DNA of 64,000 bases from Burkholderiales bacterium (GCA_016177875.1 JACOUL010000028.1:113873-177872), one strand, 5' to 3'; positions 52,901 through 60,809 are shown, numbered from the stretch's first letter. Notes: generated by a model not told the origin, from the sequence alone. Numbers and translations are program-made.

Positions 52901-55837
52901 AAGCGTTTGTCCGCATTGAACGCGGCACCGAAGACCATCGTTCATTGCTGGAGTCTGTCGGAAACCGGAAGTGAAGAGCAGCAGCGCCTCAATATTCAAT
53001 TGAGTTTGGTGTATTTGGCGCAGGCATTGGCGGCGGCCGAGCTGGTAGACGGCATCAATCTTCTGGCCGTCACCAACCGGCGCGAAACGGTGCTTAAAAA
53101 CGACGTCATCGATTGCATGCAATCCCTGATCACCGGTCCGGCCAACGTCATCCCTTACGAGTATCCCGGTATTCGTTTCGTCACCTTGGATGTCAACATC
53201 GAGGAAACGGACGATGAGGCATTCACGGAATTTGCATTAGGCGAATTGGCTGCATTAGCCGATAACGGCGCCTCCCAAGGCGCACGTTCGCTTGCATTGA
53301 GAAACGGTTTGCGGTTTGCCAAGGATTACATTTCATTGGCGACGCCGGATAATTTCAATCAGCCCGCAGCAATCAAACCGCAGGGCGTTTACCTCATTAC
53401 CGGCGGTTTAGGCGGTGTCGGTATGGCGCATGCGCAAGCGCTCGCCGCATTTCAAACCAAGCTCGCTATTGTTCAGCGGAGTAGCTTCCCCGCTGCCGAG
53501 CAGTGGGAGGCAATCGCCGCCGATGCGTCAGCCGATGCCTTGCTGCGCGAACAAATCAAGTCGATCAAGGCATTGCAGGCACAAGGCGCGCAAGTACTGG
53601 TATTACAAGCCGATGTGACCGATGCAGGGCAACTATCGAGCGCAGTCGCGCGTATCCGTCAAGAGCTGGGGCCGGTCAATGGATTGATTCATTGCGCCGG
53701 CTACGGCGAATTCGTGCCGATTAAGGATACGTCGAAAGACGTGATCGATGCCGTACTCGCGCCGAAAGTCGCCGGCACCAATCAGCTGTTGGCTGCTCTG
53801 GCGAATGAAAAGCTGGAGCTGGTATTGCTTTGTTCTTCCATGTCCGCGCAAACCACCGGCTACGGTTTGGTCGGTTACGTGAGCGCGTGCGCTTATCTGG
53901 ATGCCGTCGCGCAAGCGCACAAATCCGGCGCCGCGCGTTACCTCAGCATTAATTGGGATGTGTGGAGCACGCCGCAGCAAACCATCAAAGCGCAAAGCGA
54001 CAGCGCATTGGCGCAGCGTCTGCAAGACAATGCCACGGCGATTTTGCCGCGCGAAGGGGTGGAAGTAATTTACCGCGCGCTATCCTCGGATAAGCCGCAA
54101 GCGATTATTTCCACGACCGATTTCCAGCAGTTGTTGCGGAAAAACCAGAAGCTGTCCGACGCCATGTCGGTTGATAGCGAAGATGCGGCGACAGGGAGCG
54201 AGCAGGGCGGCGGCGAGCTGTACGACCGTCCCAGCTTGTCGAGTGAATATGTCGCGCCGACGACCGAAGAAGAAAAATTATTGGCATCGATTTGGCAAGA
54301 GACGCTCGGCATCAGCAAAATCGGCATCAACGATAATTTCTTCGAATTGGGAGGCGAATCGCTGTTAGGCGTGAAGATCGTGGTCAAGGCCAAGAAGATG
54401 GGCTTGCATATCGATCCCAAGCAAATGTTCGCTACGCCGACCATTGCGCAAATCGCCGCCAACCTGGGCAAGAACGAACCTGCATCGGACGCGGCCCAGG
54501 TGCGTCAAGCCGGCGACACGTACGCCTTAACACCCTTGCAAACGGAGATTTACGATCGCTATTGCGAAGCCGGACGCGCGCCTTCGAATATCATTCAAGC
54601 GCTTTCCGTCATGGAAGGTCCGCTCGATAAACAGCTGTTACAAGCCGTCTGGCAAGCGCTGGTCGGCCGCCACAAGGTTTTGCGCACGCGATTCGCCAAG
54701 GACGATAAAGGCACCGCGATGCAAGTCGTCGAACCGCATGCGAACTTCGCCTTGACCGAACTCGATTATTCGCATTTGGACGAAGCCGCTCAGCAGCAGG
54801 CGCTGGACGCCTTGATGTTTAAGGACAGAACGGCGCGCTACGACTTGACGCAAGCGCCGCCCATGCGTGTTTACTGGGTGACGCTGGATGCGCAGCGCGC
54901 GCGGTTTGCAATCCTGCTCTCTCAGCATCAAATCATTCTCGACGGCTGGACCTCAAGCTTGCTCAGCCGCGATCTGTTTGCCTGCATGATGAGTTTAGCA
55001 AGCGGCGGCAATCTGCCTGCGCCGGTAAGCACGGTCGACTTTGGCGCCTATGTTGAATGGCTCGCCACACAGAATAATGATGACAACCGTGCTTGGTGGC
55101 GCGACACATTCGCAGATTATGCGCAGACGGACCCGCTGCAAAGCATCATGTCTCTCACGCCTCTGATAGAAACCGGCGCAGATCGTTACGGTGCTCACGA
55201 GCTTGGCATCGATGACGGATTGCTCGCGCAGATTCAAGATTGCGCCAAAGCGACGCGCACAACCGGCAATGCCGTGTTCCAAGCGGCTTGGGCCTTGTCG
55301 CTCGCGCAATTGAACGGCGGCAGCGACATTGTGTACGGCATTACGATTTCCGGCCGCTCAGGCGGATTTGAAGGCGTGGAAGAAGTGGTGGGGCAGTGTA
55401 CGAATTCGCTGCCGGTACGCATTCCTGTGTCCGGCGGCATGACCATCGCGCAATTGCTGCAAGCCGTGCACGCAGCCAATGCCGACGCGCAGGCGCATAA
55501 TGGTTTATCCGCTTCGCAAGTCGCTGAACTGGCCGGCTGCAACGCGCCTCTGTATTCAAGCAATTTCATCTTCGAGAACGTGCCGCGCGCCGTATCCGGC
55601 GAGGGCGATATGCCGATCAAGACGCTGGCGACCAAATGGGTAGACGGCTGGCATTTCCCGCTACGCTTGTTTGTCGTGCCCGAAGAAAAAACCTGGATCA
55701 GAGTCGCCTTTGACCGCAACAAATTTTCGATGGACGATATCGCGGAATTGGCCGCCAACTATCACCAAAATCTTGCCGCCATTGCTGAACAGCCGGATGC
55801 CGCGGTGTCGCAAATGCTGCTGGGAGATCGCGTATGA
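49940..55837 (+). CDS. Type I polyketide synthase module with terminal condensation domain: KS-AT-KR-ACP-C
   Basis: 1965 residues. KS (about 13-440) has Cys186 (TACSTSL), His322 (EAHGTAT) and His362 (KTNIGH). AT (about 530-850) has Ser632 (GHSLGE) and TAGHS at 732-736. KR (about 935-1360) has GGLGGVG and Ser1300/Tyr1313, but Cys1317 where Asn is usual. No DH or ER. ACP Ser1474 (GGESLL). C domain (about 1527-1965) has HQIILDG at 1663-1669, a changed catalytic motif. The N-terminus is strongly acidic. It takes the chain from the NRPS ACP; ccr overlaps its stop by four bases. Confidence 0.96.
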   Translation: MTNEEYEDDYEVNNDIAIIGMAGRFPKADNVEEFWTNLVSSTDCITRFSLEELAKMGVSQAALSDPNFVPAAGYIPDQDKFDAHFFEMNPREAANLDPQHRFALEIAWQTLEHAGYTPESVNGSVGIFAGVNMSTYFIFNLLRGDEATRSGDALDMQISVDKDMFASRISYKLNLNGPSISLGTACSTSLVCIHLACQSLLNGESKMALAGGSHLATPNCTGHIYHQGGYSSPDGYCRAFDAKGKGTVGGAGTCFVLLKRMEDAIADNDTIYAVIKGSAINNDGSEKIGYTAPSIVGQTNIVAEAQAVAGVEPESIRFIEAHGTATELGDPIEFTALTRAFRLQTDKKNFCGIGSVKTNIGHLGMAAGVTSVVKASLALKNKVIPESLNFESPNPKLDIENSPFYVVDKLERIEEGEYPARAGVSSLGIGGTNAHIVLEEPPVVESSDSRPWQLVLLSAKTPSALDRMTENLSGWMARTADEKIADAAFTLQVGRTGFDFRRAFVVPSERLGRLAQNITPGKGYTGKKSDKQKKVVFMFPGGGTQYVNMARGLYQTEPTFKETLDSCAALFKRKMGLDLVELIFPTPERAEANAEMLQRPKNFFAALFAVEYSLAKLWMSWGVKPDAVIGHSLGEYTAACLAGVFSLESAVDLICCRGALFEKIEKGSMFTVALSVQEMESLLKERPIDGVSIAAVNDPGRCVVAGRLEPMQTFEKLLEERQVEFRKLHIDTAGHSPMVDPILQEFGQFLSTVKFGTPAIPLMSNLSGNWADAKEICTPDYWKKHLRQTVRFADGVAALLNDDCIFLEVGPGNALSSFVRSQVAGKPENVLLTSMRHIKEEKDDLCHLLETTGKLWMAGVDIDWKAFYAQEKRKRIGLPAYPFDRKRYWVENRKSQTQAGAKLPVADWFWQPSWRLEEQKPAAAGIGSQDIFLFFLDNQRYSASLIAGLRARGARVISVAHGSAYSEIDENSFHIHSADSADYQRLIKRLSALNAAPKTIVHCWSLSETGSEEQQRLNIQLSLVYLAQALAAAELVDGINLLAVTNRRETVLKNDVIDCMQSLITGPANVIPYEYPGIRFVTLDVNIEETDDEAFTEFALGELAALADNGASQGARSLALRNGLRFAKDYISLATPDNFNQPAAIKPQGVYLITGGLGGVGMAHAQALAAFQTKLAIVQRSSFPAAEQWEAIAADASADALLREQIKSIKALQAQGAQVLVLQADVTDAGQLSSAVARIRQELGPVNGLIHCAGYGEFVPIKDTSKDVIDAVLAPKVAGTNQLLAALANEKLELVLLCSSMSAQTTGYGLVGYVSACAYLDAVAQAHKSGAARYLSINWDVWSTPQQTIKAQSDSALAQRLQDNATAILPREGVEVIYRALSSDKPQAIISTTDFQQLLRKNQKLSDAMSVDSEDAATGSEQGGGELYDRPSLSSEYVAPTTEEEKLLASIWQETLGISKIGINDNFFELGGESLLGVKIVVKAKKMGLHIDPKQMFATPTIAQIAANLGKNEPASDAAQVRQAGDTYALTPLQTEIYDRYCEAGRAPSNIIQALSVMEGPLDKQLLQAVWQALVGRHKVLRTRFAKDDKGTAMQVVEPHANFALTELDYSHLDEAAQQQALDALMFKDRTARYDLTQAPPMRVYWVTLDAQRARFAILLSQHQIILDGWTSSLLSRDLFACMMSLASGGNLPAPVSTVDFGAYVEWLATQNNDDNRAWWRDTFADYAQTDPLQSIMSLTPLIETGADRYGAHELGIDDGLLAQIQDCAKATRTTGNAVFQAAWALSLAQLNGGSDIVYGITISGRSGGFEGVEEVVGQCTNSLPVRIPVSGGMTIAQLLQAVHAANADAQAHNGLSASQVAELAGCNAPLYSSNFIFENVPRAVSGEGDMPIKTLATKWVDGWHFPLRLFVVPEEKTWIRVAFDRNKFSMDDIAELAANYHQNLAAIAEQPDAAVSQMLLGDRV
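51527..52489 (+). other. AT domain with TAGH motif, likely ethyl- or alkylmalonyl selective
   Basis: PKS residues about 530-850. The specificity motif that is HAFH in malonyl and YASH in methylmalonyl ATs reads TAGH (732-735). An xAGH motif is associated with ethylmalonyl-type units in characterised ATs. The ccr gene directly downstream supports this reading. Substrate call is inference. Confidence 0.7.
54518..55834 (+). other. Terminal condensation domain with HQxxxDG
   Basis: PKS residues about 1527-1965. Opening YALTPLQTEIYDRY, later SGRSGG and CTNSLPVRIPV match C domains rather than epimerization domains. The second His of HHxxxDG, the catalytic one, is Gln1664 (codon CAA at 54929-54931). 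It follows the last ACP with no carrier or thioesterase after it, so it may be a releasing or non-catalytic domain. Confidence 0.85.
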
Positions 55838-57144
55838 CCACTACCCCTGAACTCTACGAGATGCAAGAGTATGGAGAACTCGGCGTCGTGCCGAAATCCA
55901 TGCATGCTTGGGTCATTAAGAAAAACCGCTTCGGCGAGCCGCTGCAAGCCTTGAAACAGGATGTGGTTCCCACGCCTGTCATCGACGATAATCAAGTGCT
56001 GGTGCGCGTGATGGCGGTCGGCGTGAACTACAATACCGTATGGGCCGGCCTCGGCCAGCCGATCAGCGTGTTTACCTTGCACGACAAGGACTATCACATC
56101 ACCGGGTCGGACGCGTCCGGCATCGTTTGGCAAGTCGGCAAGAACGTCAAGAACTGCAAGGTCGGCGACGAAGTCATCGTCACCTGCTTCAAGCAATGCA
56201 TGGAACACGGCAACGGCGGCTTGAACAATCCTAACTTCGTGTCCTTTGATCCGATGAGCAGCGTGAATCACGCCATCATGGGTTATGAAACGCCGGACGG
56301 CAGCAATGCGCAATTCGTCGCCGCGCAAGCGCAGCAGATTCTGCCCAAGCCGAAACATCTGAGCTGGGAAGATGCGGCGTCTTATGTGCTGACCTACTTC
56401 ACCGCTTATCGCATGCTGATGACGCAAGCCGAGATCAAGTCCGGCGAATTGGTATTGATATGGGGCGGGGCAGGTGGCTTGGGCAGCTATGCCATCCAGC
56501 TATGCCGTGAAGCAGGCGCCGATTGCATAGCCGTGGTCTCCAGCGATGAAAAAGGCGAATTCTGTAAAAAGCTCGGCGCCTTGGGTTACATCAACCGCAA
56601 GGAGTTCAAAGGCTATGAAGTGACTGACGCAGAGTTCAATCACTATGAAACCATGGCCAATAACGATCGCCGCCACCAAATGATGAAGGCAATCGGCAAG
56701 CGCATTTGGGAAATCTGCGGTCAGAAGCGTTCGCCGGACGTCGTGTTCGAACATTCCGGGCGCGAGACTTTTGCGACGTCGATTTTTCTTGCCGCCCGTT
56801 TCGGACGTATCGTGATTTGCGGTGCGACCACCGGCTACGATTTGAGCTTCGATGTGCGCCATCTATGGATGCATCAAAAGCGCATTCTCGGTTCGCACTA
56901 TGCCAACTTCCTTGATTGCCGCCAGGCGAACACGCTCATCACCAAGGGTAAAGTTGAAGTCATCAACAGCCGTACCTATTCCTACCGGGATTTGCCGCAG
57001 GCGCATGACGACTTGTACAACAACAAGATCATCGGCAATGCCAGCGTACTGGTGATGCCGGGCGATATTCGCGGTTTGAAAACACGCGAGGAAATCGAGG
57101 CGCGCTTTTTGAACGCGTCTAAGGAATCTTCGCTCCCTGCCTAA
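55834..57144 (+). CDS. ccr: Crotonyl-CoA carboxylase/reductase
   Basis: 436 residues, MDR superfamily. The opening SMHAWVIKKNRFGEPLQALKQDVV and GVNYNTVWAGLGQP are characteristic of Ccr rather than quinone reductase. GYETPDGS and the C-terminal SHYANFLDC lie in regions known to form the carboxylation pocket; the NADPH loop is GGAGGLGSYA. Ccr reductively carboxylates crotonyl-CoA or longer enoyl-CoAs to ethylmalonyl- or alkylmalonyl-CoA, a PKS extender. It overlaps the PKS stop by four bases (ATGA), so it is cotranslated with the enzyme that would use its product. Confidence 0.92.
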   Translation: MTTTPELYEMQEYGELGVVPKSMHAWVIKKNRFGEPLQALKQDVVPTPVIDDNQVLVRVMAVGVNYNTVWAGLGQPISVFTLHDKDYHITGSDASGIVWQVGKNVKNCKVGDEVIVTCFKQCMEHGNGGLNNPNFVSFDPMSSVNHAIMGYETPDGSNAQFVAAQAQQILPKPKHLSWEDAASYVLTYFTAYRMLMTQAEIKSGELVLIWGGAGGLGSYAIQLCREAGADCIAVVSSDEKGEFCKKLGALGYINRKEFKGYEVTDAEFNHYETMANNDRRHQMMKAIGKRIWEICGQKRSPDVVFEHSGRETFATSIFLAARFGRIVICGATTGYDLSFDVRHLWMHQKRILGSHYANFLDCRQANTLITKGKVEVINSRTYSYRDLPQAHDDLYNNKIIGNASVLVMPGDIRGLKTREEIEARFLNASKESSLPA

Positions 57145-57166
57145 GCGATTTCGTCATCGCTTACAG

Positions 57167-57198
57167 AAAAGCCCGCACATTACTCTGCGGGCTTTTTT
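57167..57198 (+). terminator. Rho-independent terminator of the NRPS-PKS-ccr operon
   Basis: GCCCGC (57171-57176) pairs with GCGGGC (57187-57192), extended by flanking A/T pairs and followed by TTTTTT. It is 23 bases after the ccr stop. Confidence 0.88.
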
Positions 57199-57205
57199 AT
57201 TGGGC

Positions 57206-57239
57206 AAAAAAAAGCACCCGCTCTTTCGAGACGGGTGCT
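57206..57239 (-). terminator. Rho-independent terminator of the PHB depolymerase gene
   Basis: On the minus strand, AGCACCCG pairs with CGGGTGCT and is followed by eight T (57206-57213). It faces the ccr terminator, so convergent transcripts are insulated. Confidence 0.85.
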
Positions 57240-57265
57240 ATCAGGCGGAGACTAAAGCAGATGAA

Positions 57266-58627
57266 TTAACAGCCGCCGACCGTGTAGGTGAAATAGCCGG
57301 TCTTCTTCAGCGTGGTGGTGGTCAGCGTGGTGGCCAGGCCCATGTATTGGTTCGAACCAAGCGCATAAGCAAAGCCCCAGAAGTTGTATGCACGGCCGGA
57401 CAGGATGTGCGCATAGTTGCTGGCGGTGTAGCAGGCCGATGCCAAAGTGGTCGTCGTGGTCGAGCTCGTGGTGGTCGAAGTGGACGTGGTCGAAGAAGAC
57501 GACGTTGTCGAGGTCGACGTAGTGGTCGAAGAAGACGACGTGGTCGATCCGCGGGTGCTCGACGTTGTTGAGCTGGACGATGTTGAAGTCGACGACGTGG
57601 ATGTGGTCGAAGAGGTGCTGGTCGTCGTGGTGTTCGGGTCACGCGATACGCGCAGGTTATTGTCGAAGAAGAATTTGGTCACGTAAGCCGGATAGTTCAC
57701 GTGGGTATAGTCGACATAAGTGCCGCCGCCGCTACCGCCTGCGCCTGCCGGCCAGGCATGGCTCATGCCGGTTGCTTCGATGTAGGAAACACGGACCTTG
57801 CTGGCACTATCTTTGAACAACTCGCCCTTGCTCTTGGTTTCGGTGAAAGTGCCTGCGCTGGTAGTCGCGCCGTAGGCGAGCTTCATGCCGTCGCGGTTGG
57901 TCCAGTCATGCGTCGGATCGACCACGGTGTCGTTAGAGCCGTTAACTACCGAGGTGATCTGCGTTTGCAGATGCGTGCTGTAGTTGCCTGCATATGCTTT
58001 ACAGTCGTTAGCGACTTGCTGAGCGGTGCGGGTCGATTTGGAACCGACGCCGGCAGTGCCCGGCGTATTCAACGCGGGGCCGGCATTGATGCCCATGCCG
58101 GCGAAATAATCGGGGGCCACGCAGCCGAGGTCAACCACGACGCCGCCGCCGGAAGACAGGCCGGTCACATAAATCTGGTTAGTATCGATGTCGAGTTCAG
58201 GACGTGCCTTAACCGCGTCGATCAACTTCAGAAGGATGGCTTCATCACGCGTGGAACGCGAATGGTTGGCGCCGAACCAATCCCAGCAGCCGGAGTAAGT
58301 ACGGGTAGAAGTCGTGCCCGACGGAACGGTCGGCGCAATCACCACCATGCCGTATTGTTCAGCGGTGTCTTCCCAGTTGAATTTCTTGTTGATGACATTA
58401 CCGGAAGCGGTTTGCACGCAGCCATGCAGGGTCAACATCAATGCGCGTTTGCCGGCCAGAACCGAGGGGCTCGGATTCTTGGGAACGTATGTATACGCGT
58501 CTTTCGCGCCGAAAGCGTTTTGCTCCTTTACCCAGGTACCTGAACCTGGGGTCAACGCGAATGCGGATGCGGACAATCCGGCGAACAGAACGGCCGCGAT
58601 GCTCTTGAGTGCTTTACCTTGGCGCAT
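57266..58627 (-). CDS. Extracellular poly(3-hydroxybutyrate) depolymerase
   Basis: 453 residues. Signal peptide (1-24, ending SAFA). The catalytic alpha/beta-hydrolase domain runs to about residue 325, with LTLHGCVQ (oxyanion site) and lipase box GLSSG with Ser158, consistent with the type that has the box mid-domain; an Asp (NGSNDTVVDP) and His (GMSHAWPAG) are in place. A 62-residue Thr/Ser linker is followed by a ~55-residue C-terminal domain (CYTASNYAHILSGRAYNFWG to the final Cys), probably polymer-binding. AAAGGAA precedes the ATG. It hydrolyses PHB outside the cell. Confidence 0.92.
   Translation of the reverse strand: MRQGKALKSIAAVLFAGLSASAFALTPGSGTWVKEQNAFGAKDAYTYVPKNPSPSVLAGKRALMLTLHGCVQTASGNVINKKFNWEDTAEQYGMVVIAPTVPSGTTSTRTYSGCWDWFGANHSRSTRDEAILLKLIDAVKARPELDIDTNQIYVTGLSSGGGVVVDLGCVAPDYFAGMGINAGPALNTPGTAGVGSKSTRTAQQVANDCKAYAGNYSTHLQTQITSVVNGSNDTVVDPTHDWTNRDGMKLAYGATTSAGTFTETKSKGELFKDSASKVRVSYIEATGMSHAWPAGAGGSGGGTYVDYTHVNYPAYVTKFFFDNNLRVSRDPNTTTTSTSSTTSTSSTSTSSSSTTSSTRGSTTSSSSTTTSTSTTSSSSTTSTSTTTSSTTTTTLASACYTASNYAHILSGRAYNFWGFAYALGSNQYMGLATTLTTTTLKKTGYFTYTVGGC
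57446..57630 (-). repeat. Low-complexity Thr/Ser linker repeat in the depolymerase gene
   Basis: About 62 codons of Thr and Ser in runs, written with ACG/ACC/TCG/AGC, giving a degenerate tandem pattern of GTCGA-like units on the plus strand. Linkers of this kind join catalytic and binding domains in PHB depolymerases. Repeat number could vary between strains in multiples of three bases. Confidence 0.8.
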
Positions 58628-59003
58628 TGTTTTTTCCTTTGTGTGGCAGTGTTTAACAGTTTTTTACAAGTTATTATTAGAATGAATAGCTGGTATTCAT
58701 GTTGGGTGCATAATAATTCAAAAAAAATAAGATTGCACGTAGTACGGTATTTTTACCGTATTCACGATTTGAGCAAAACGGTGTATTGGTCAGGGATCCC
58801 CTAATGATTGGTAGGTTATCCCTGATAATCAATGACTTATGTGGATTTTTGGGCGACTTGAATGAAGATTGGATCGGCTGGATTGCGCTGAACTAGGCAC
58901 GCGATCTGGAAAAATTTTTCGCGTTTTTTGGTCATTATATCAACTAAGAAATTAATGGATATTACGGCCTTAGTTATGCATTAAATTTATTACTCATCCC
59001 TGT
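58628..59003. promoter_or_regulatory. Long AT-rich intergenic region upstream of the depolymerase gene
   Basis: 376 bases with no gene. It holds the depolymerase promoter and the 3' end of phaC. Two palindromes stand out: TACGGTA-TTTT-TACCGTA at 58743-58760 and TCAGGGAT-N20-ATCCCTGA at 58790-58825. Either could be an operator for starvation- or carbon-dependent control. No -10/-35 pair is called. Confidence 0.4.
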
Positions 59004-60809
59004 TTAAGGCTGCAAAACGTAAATTCCAGGGGCCGGGCAAAGCGATTTGCCGAGAGGGGGAGGGGAGATGCGTTTTCCGGAGTGAAGGTCTAGCCACTTC
59101 TCCCAGGCCGGCCACCAAGACCCTTCATGGCTCGGTGTTGTAGTCACCCAGGTTTGCGCGTCGATGTAAGCGTCGCGATGGTCGTGCGTTGTGATTTGGT
59201 AGCTGCGGCGAGGGCGCCCCGGCGGCGATACGACGCCTGCGTTATGGCCGCCCGTGGTCAGCAAGAAGGTGACTTCGGTGTCGGCCAATAAAAGAATTTT
59301 GAAAACCGATCGCCAAGGCGCGACGTGATCGGCTCGCGTGCCGACCGAAAAAATCGGCACGCGAATATCGGTAAGCGCAATCGGATGGTCATCGGATCGA
59401 TAGGCACCTTCCGCAAGTTCGTTTTCGAGAAAGAGCTTGCGAAGATATTCGGAATGCATACGGTAGGGCATGCGCGTGGCATCGCTATTCCATGCCATCA
59501 AATCGTTTTGCGGCTCCGGCAATCCGAGCAGATACTGATTCAGTCGCCTAGACCATATCAAGTCGTTCGAGCGCAGCATTTGGAATGCGCCTGCCATCTG
59601 CCGGGTGTCGAGATAGCCTTGATCCCACATGATGGCTTCCAGCAGCGCGATTTGGCTCTCGTCGATGAAGAGCGACAGTTCGCCCGGCTCCTTGAAATCG
59701 ACTTGGGCGGCAAAGGTCGTCATGCTCGCCAGACGCCGGTCGCCATCGCGCGCCATGGCCGCCGCGGCGATAGCCAGGAGCGTCCCGCCTAGGCAATAGC
59801 CGACGGCGTTGACTTGCGATGCGCCGGTAATGCGGCCAACGGCGTCCATTGCATCCATCACACCCAGCTTGCGATAGTCCTCCAAGGACAAATCGTGATC
59901 TTCGGCCGTAGGATTTTTCCAGGAAATCATGAACACCGTGTATCCCTTGTCAACTAAATATTTGACCAGAGAATTTTCCGGCGACAGATCGAGAATGTAG
60001 TACTTCATGATCCATGCCGGCACGAACAGCAAGGGCGTTTCATGCACCGCATCGGTCGCGGGCTTGTATTGGATCAACTCGATTAAACGATTGCGATAAA
60101 CCACTTCACCAGGCGTGACGGCCACGTTTTGCCCGACTTTATATTCAGACGCGGACGGCAGCCGCTTATGTGCGGCGAGATATTGCCAGTCGCGAAGCGC
60201 ATTCAATGCACCTCTGACCAAATTAGCACCGCCGGAGCTGACGGTCTCGTTGAGAACGACCGGATTCGTCATCAGGAAGTTCGACGGCGAAAACATATCC
60301 TGAATCTGGCGCACCGTGAAATTAACGACGTCCTGATGGTGGCGCGATACGCCGGCAATGCCGGTCGTTGCGCGATGCCACCATTGCTGCGTCATCAGAA
60401 ACCCTTGCGAGACGATGTTAAACGGCCATCGCTGCCAGGCCGGATCGGCAAAACGTTTGTCTTGCGGCAGCGGCGTAACGCTGGTTGCCTTGGCATGCGG
60501 ATCATCGCTGATGATCTCGAAATCGTATTCGTTCCATTGAAATACTTTTCTCGCGGCCTCGATCAGCAACTCCTGTTGCTTCGACGGCGACGCCAGCAGA
60601 TGAATCAGCCAGTCATAAAACGCCAAGTTGAGCGAGGTCGGCGAAATATTGCCGGACATGCGGCCGATCGCTACTTTCACCATGCGATCGAAGTTTGCTG
60701 TAGGGTCGAAATAGGGGCTGGGAGACGAAAATTGATGAGCGCGTTGGCCTAGCCATGGACTGGCGCTGCGTTCCGACTTTGCATTATTCCAAATTAATGG
60801 CCGATCCAT
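59004..60809 (-). CDS. phaC: Class I polyhydroxyalkanoate synthase
   Basis: 601 residues. Active-site box GYCLGG with Cys339, then Asp494 (TRADHVAPW) and His522 (GGHNAG), spaced like the Cys-Asp-His triad of the Cupriavidus enzyme. N-terminal DPAWQRWPFN is the usual conserved block. It polymerises 3-hydroxybutyryl-CoA on PHA granules. No phaA, phaB or phasin gene is adjacent, so this may be a second synthase copy. GAGG lies six bases before the ATG. Confidence 0.95.
   Translation of the reverse strand: MDRPLIWNNAKSERSASPWLGQRAHQFSSPSPYFDPTANFDRMVKVAIGRMSGNISPTSLNLAFYDWLIHLLASPSKQQELLIEAARKVFQWNEYDFEIISDDPHAKATSVTPLPQDKRFADPAWQRWPFNIVSQGFLMTQQWWHRATTGIAGVSRHHQDVVNFTVRQIQDMFSPSNFLMTNPVVLNETVSSGGANLVRGALNALRDWQYLAAHKRLPSASEYKVGQNVAVTPGEVVYRNRLIELIQYKPATDAVHETPLLFVPAWIMKYYILDLSPENSLVKYLVDKGYTVFMISWKNPTAEDHDLSLEDYRKLGVMDAMDAVGRITGASQVNAVGYCLGGTLLAIAAAAMARDGDRRLASMTTFAAQVDFKEPGELSLFIDESQIALLEAIMWDQGYLDTRQMAGAFQMLRSNDLIWSRRLNQYLLGLPEPQNDLMAWNSDATRMPYRMHSEYLRKLFLENELAEGAYRSDDHPIALTDIRVPIFSVGTRADHVAPWRSVFKILLLADTEVTFLLTTGGHNAGVVSPPGRPRRSYQITTHDHRDAYIDAQTWVTTTPSHEGSWWPAWEKWLDLHSGKRISPPPLGKSLCPAPGIYVLQP

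Noticed and set aside
54518..55834. C6 read as an epimerization domain
   Set aside because: It follows a carrier domain as an E domain would, but the motif is DGWTSS, with C-type TNSLPVRI and no E-domain EGHGRE.
55300..55837. Thioesterase or reductase domain at the PKS end
   Set aside because: No GxSxG alpha/beta-hydrolase motif or NAD(P)-binding reductase motif is present after the C domain.
55834..57144. Simple quinone oxidoreductase or trans-acting enoyl reductase
   Set aside because: The 436-residue length, the SMHAWVIKKNRFG opening and GYETPDGS are of the Ccr type; ordinary MDR quinone reductases are about 100 residues shorter.
57446..57630. Possible CRISPR or satellite array
   Set aside because: The repeats are degenerate codons in frame with a known linker; there are no equal spacers.
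57447..57686. Plus-strand frame of repeated Val/Glu/Asp (VVVEVDVVEEDD)
   Set aside because: It is the mirror of the Thr/Ser linker of the depolymerase gene, with no start signal.
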